Part shown: piece by piece, positions 5,423 through 7,238 of the stretch
How the letters are laid out: each line of letters opens with the position of its first letter
Position numbering within the stretch: the stretch's first letter is position 1
NCBI GenBank assembly: GCA_018400625.1
Contig: JAGYMJ010000391.1
Location: 1-7,238 of the forward strand
Direction: 5' to 3'
Origin: Planctomycetota bacterium
GTDB taxonomy: Bacteria > Planctomycetota > Brocadiia > SM23-32
Length of the DNA: 7,238 bases
Position numbers and translations under genes: made by a program
Notes under the pieces: model-generated
What the model saw: only the letters and a program-made list of their open reading frames with translations
The model's database searches: none
What the model was told of the DNA's origin: nothing

Positions 5423-7078
5423 TTAGTCCTGCTCCGCATCGGCCTCATCACCGGTAATCCGCACATTCTTCTCGCCGTCCTTGCCCTCATCGACCTCGAG
5501 CAGTATCTGTTTGTTGGCAAGCCGCCGGCCGTCATCGCTGAAATGCGCGCGCAGAATATAGCTGCCGGGTTTTACGTTTTCAAAATCGACCGTGCCGGCG
5601 AAACGCCGCGTTGCAAGCGGCAGCATGACGGAACTTTCACCGTCAAGCCGGGTGCTCACTACGGTGCTTCCGCGCTCGCCCAGCACCTCGGCTTCGGCGC
5701 CGGGCACGATGTGGACGTTGCCGACGTTGGCTATTCTTCCCTGGACGATATATTTTGCGCCTCCTTCATTCGCAATGCTGAGATGCTCGCAAATCACTTC
5801 AGGGGCGGCCTCGATTTCGCTGTTGACCACGGTGAGCATAGACGTTGTTTCGCCCGCGCTCTGTCCGTCCTCGTAGACGGCGTTCAGCACGAGTTCCGCG
5901 TAGTAGCGTGCGTGCCCCACTCCCTCCCGCGGTATGCGGCTCATAACACGCAGGTTCTGTCGTCCTTCGGGTCGGAGGGTAAACTCGGCCGGGCGCACCT
6001 GCACCCAGCCGGCGGCCGACAGCTCATCGCCCTGCAGTTCCCCCATGGCCACGCCGCTCAGCGACTCCGGCATGACGGCATCCGCGCGCACCTTCAGGTG
6101 GTCTTCGGACGGGTTATTGACCGAGATGCTGGTGGTTCGGGTGGCGCCCGGGGAGACGTTCAGCTCGATTTCCCCCGGCTCCAGCTCCAGTGCACGGTCG
6201 AATGCCAGTGTATCGACGTCCGGGTCGCCCTCGAACTCGATGACTTTTTCCATCGGTTCCACACGGCGCCCGTCCACATACAGCTCACCGCGCAGTCGGT
6301 AGGTGCCCGAGGGCAGCCGGCGCCCGAGGCCGTGAGGAAGGATAAAAGAGGCACCCGGAATGATGGAACGTTCGCGAAACTCCGCTCGGACCACGGGGCG
6401 CCACCGACCGCTTTGTTGAAATTCCACACGTAATTCTCCCCCAACCCGTGAAAAGGTGTGGCCGTTATTTGCAATGTGCATTGTGGTCAGCGTTGTTGCG
6501 GGCCGCCTTCCCTCGTCCGGCCGGTTGTTCAATCCCAGGTCGGTCATTTTCACCTGCTGGCGCACCGTGCGGCCTTGAATTTCGATAATTACAGGAATCA
6601 AAAAGCGTGTGCGCACGACCAATGGCTGCCCCTCATTGCTCAAAGGAGGTTCTGCCACGAGCGCGGCAGAATAGGCTCCCTGAGCTTCTGGCGGGGTTTC
6701 GATTCTCACCATAATTTTGACGGGCTGGAGAGGGGCAATCGGAACTTTTTCCTGCCCTAATGTTATCCATTCATGGGCCGAAGCCATGTTGGATGGATCA
6801 TTTTTGTGTCCGTTTGACAATTCTTTAGCCCGCCACTTTCCGGTCGGTGACTGCATAAGCTTGACCACTTGCAGATCAATGGTACGAGGTCCGTCTGTGG
6901 CCGTATTTCGTAACTCAAGAGGAATTTCTAACGTCTCACCTGGCCGCGGCTTTGTCTCGATCATCAGAGGTTTGACCATAAAACCCTGGCCGATTACCGG
7001 TGCGAGATTACCAAAAAGCACAAGCACCAGCAGTGGATACCATCTGACAAATGACGGAAGAAAGTTTCTTTTTACCAT
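5423..7078 (-). CDS. Large exported multi-Ig-domain protein L2
   Basis: A 551-residue exported protein aligned with L1 over nearly its whole length. The signal peptide covers about residues 1-32 (hydrophobic core LLVLVLFG), and the mature start is FMVKPLMIETKPRPGETL, a beta-strand pattern like the first strands of PapD-type chaperones and DUF916 domains. Four beta-rich segments follow at about 33-178, 180-285, 296-418 and 430-530, with shared landmarks RFLIPVIIEIQGR, RRLPSGTYRLRG, RPAEFTLRPEGRQNLR, YEDGQSAGET, NVGNVH and DFENVKPGSY. The end is acidic, with no anchor. The ATG at 7078 has AGGAG seven bases upstream; a TTG seven codons earlier has no such support. It is the first gene of the probable unit L2-D-C. 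Likely a periplasmic or secreted chaperone or scaffold for small subunits; a plain surface adhesin is the main alternative. Only one Cys is present in the mature part. Confidence 0.9.
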   Translation of the reverse strand: MVKRNFLPSFVRWYPLLVLVLFGNLAPVIGQGFMVKPLMIETKPRPGETLEIPLELRNTATDGPRTIDLQVVKLMQSPTGKWRAKELSNGHKNDPSNMASAHEWITLGQEKVPIAPLQPVKIMVRIETPPEAQGAYSAALVAEPPLSNEGQPLVVRTRFLIPVIIEIQGRTVRQQVKMTDLGLNNRPDEGRRPATTLTTMHIANNGHTFSRVGGELRVEFQQSGRWRPVVRAEFRERSIIPGASFILPHGLGRRLPSGTYRLRGELYVDGRRVEPMEKVIEFEGDPDVDTLAFDRALELEPGEIELNVSPGATRTTSISVNNPSEDHLKVRADAVMPESLSGVAMGELQGDELSAAGWVQVRPAEFTLRPEGRQNLRVMSRIPREGVGHARYYAELVLNAVYEDGQSAGETTSMLTVVNSEIEAAPEVICEHLSIANEGGAKYIVQGRIANVGNVHIVPGAEAEVLGERGSTVVSTRLDGESSVMLPLATRRFAGTVDFENVKPGSYILRAHFSDDGRRLANKQILLEVDEGKDGEKNVRITGDEADAEQD

Positions 7079-7100
7079 TGTCCTGCTCCTGATCAACAAT

Positions 7101-7181
7101 CCACAACCGTTGAAAAAATGTTTGTAAAATACGCAAATGCATTTATAAATTAAGAAATAGGTATATATTCAGTGAAACCCG
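7101..7181 (-). promoter_or_regulatory. AT-rich upstream region of L2, possible promoter
   Basis: This stretch is far richer in A and T than the surrounding genes. On the minus strand it includes TTCACT, then after 16 bases CTTAAT, and a nearby TATAAA. Each hexamer matches the sigma-70 consensus only partly, so the location is likely but the exact promoter is not. It lies between the 7182-7211 repeat and L2. Confidence 0.3.
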
Positions 7182-7211
7182 TTACCTCATCACCACCGTG
7201 CCCTGTGCCGG
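7182..7211 (-). repeat. Short repeat copy upstream of L2 with ATG AGG TAA
   Basis: Positions 7189-7211 match 1298-1320 at 22 of 23 bases. On the minus strand the element reads CACAGGGCACGGTGGTG followed by ATG AGG TAA (Met-Arg-stop, 7182-7190). This recalls the two-codon ORFs of the leaders, which also follow CAGGG and GGTGGTG. A TAG at 7230-7232 aligns with the L1 stop codon near the other copy, so a large gene may end just beyond the window edge. Confidence 0.55.
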
Positions 7212-7238
7212 TGGAATGAAGATTCAGAGCTACGTATC

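Noticed and set aside
5543..6433. Long plus-strand open frame (296 codons) opposite L2
   Set aside because: It lies wholly within L2 on the other strand. The L2 frame is supported by its signal peptide, ribosome site and L1 paralogy, so this is a shadow in GC-rich DNA.
1..7238. CRISPR array, tRNA, rRNA, insertion sequence or phage genes
   Set aside because: No regularly spaced direct repeats, cloverleaf, terminal inverted repeats, transposase or phage-like proteins were seen on either strand.

Overview
Every gene I can support in this window lies on the minus strand, so transcription runs from right to left. The window holds two kinds of exported protein. Two large ones (551 and 577 aa, here L2 and L1) are clear paralogues of each other. 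Four small ones (199-216 aa, here A to D) form a divergent family. A cut-off signal peptide at the left edge begins a further exported protein. No enzyme, transporter, transposase, tRNA or rRNA is visible. Strong Shine-Dalgarno sites, Sec signal peptides and the absence of any C-terminal membrane anchor or LPXTG motif suggest a bacterium with a periplasm. I cannot name the phylum; a PVC-type or similar environmental bacterium would only be a guess.

Layout in the direction of transcription: a repeat and AT-rich upstream region (7101-7238); L2 (7078-5423); small protein D (5384-4758); small protein C (4672-4046); a structured leader (4031-3871); small protein B (3833-3183); L1 (3078-1345); a second copy of the repeat seen upstream of L2 (1320-1291); a gene-free stretch (1290-976); a second copy of the structured leader (972-811); small protein A (775-176); a hairpin terminator (149-122); and the start of another exported protein (86-1). 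Gaps are short from L2 to C and from B to L1, so these are probably operon-like units.

The large proteins look like tandem Ig-like or PapD-like modules, reminiscent of fimbrial chaperones or of the DUF916/DUF3324 proteins that accompany WxL proteins in Gram-positives. The small proteins share an N-terminal alternating-hydrophobic motif (consensus roughly IxINVxxFxEVxxID) and, less strictly, a G-x-Y C-terminal strand, as in pilin-like or WxL-like beta-sandwich subunits. My inference is a surface or periplasmic assembly in which large partner proteins handle several small subunits. No usher or membrane anchor is in the window.

The most unusual part is regulatory. The leaders of A and B are homologous. 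Each starts with a near-perfect Shine-Dalgarno in front of a two-codon ORF (ATG-codon-TAA). Each then has a hairpin whose paired bases have changed in a compensating way between copies, with a possible pseudoknot. I do not recognise it as any known riboswitch. A related element, also with ATG-codon-TAA, lies about 110 bases upstream of L2.
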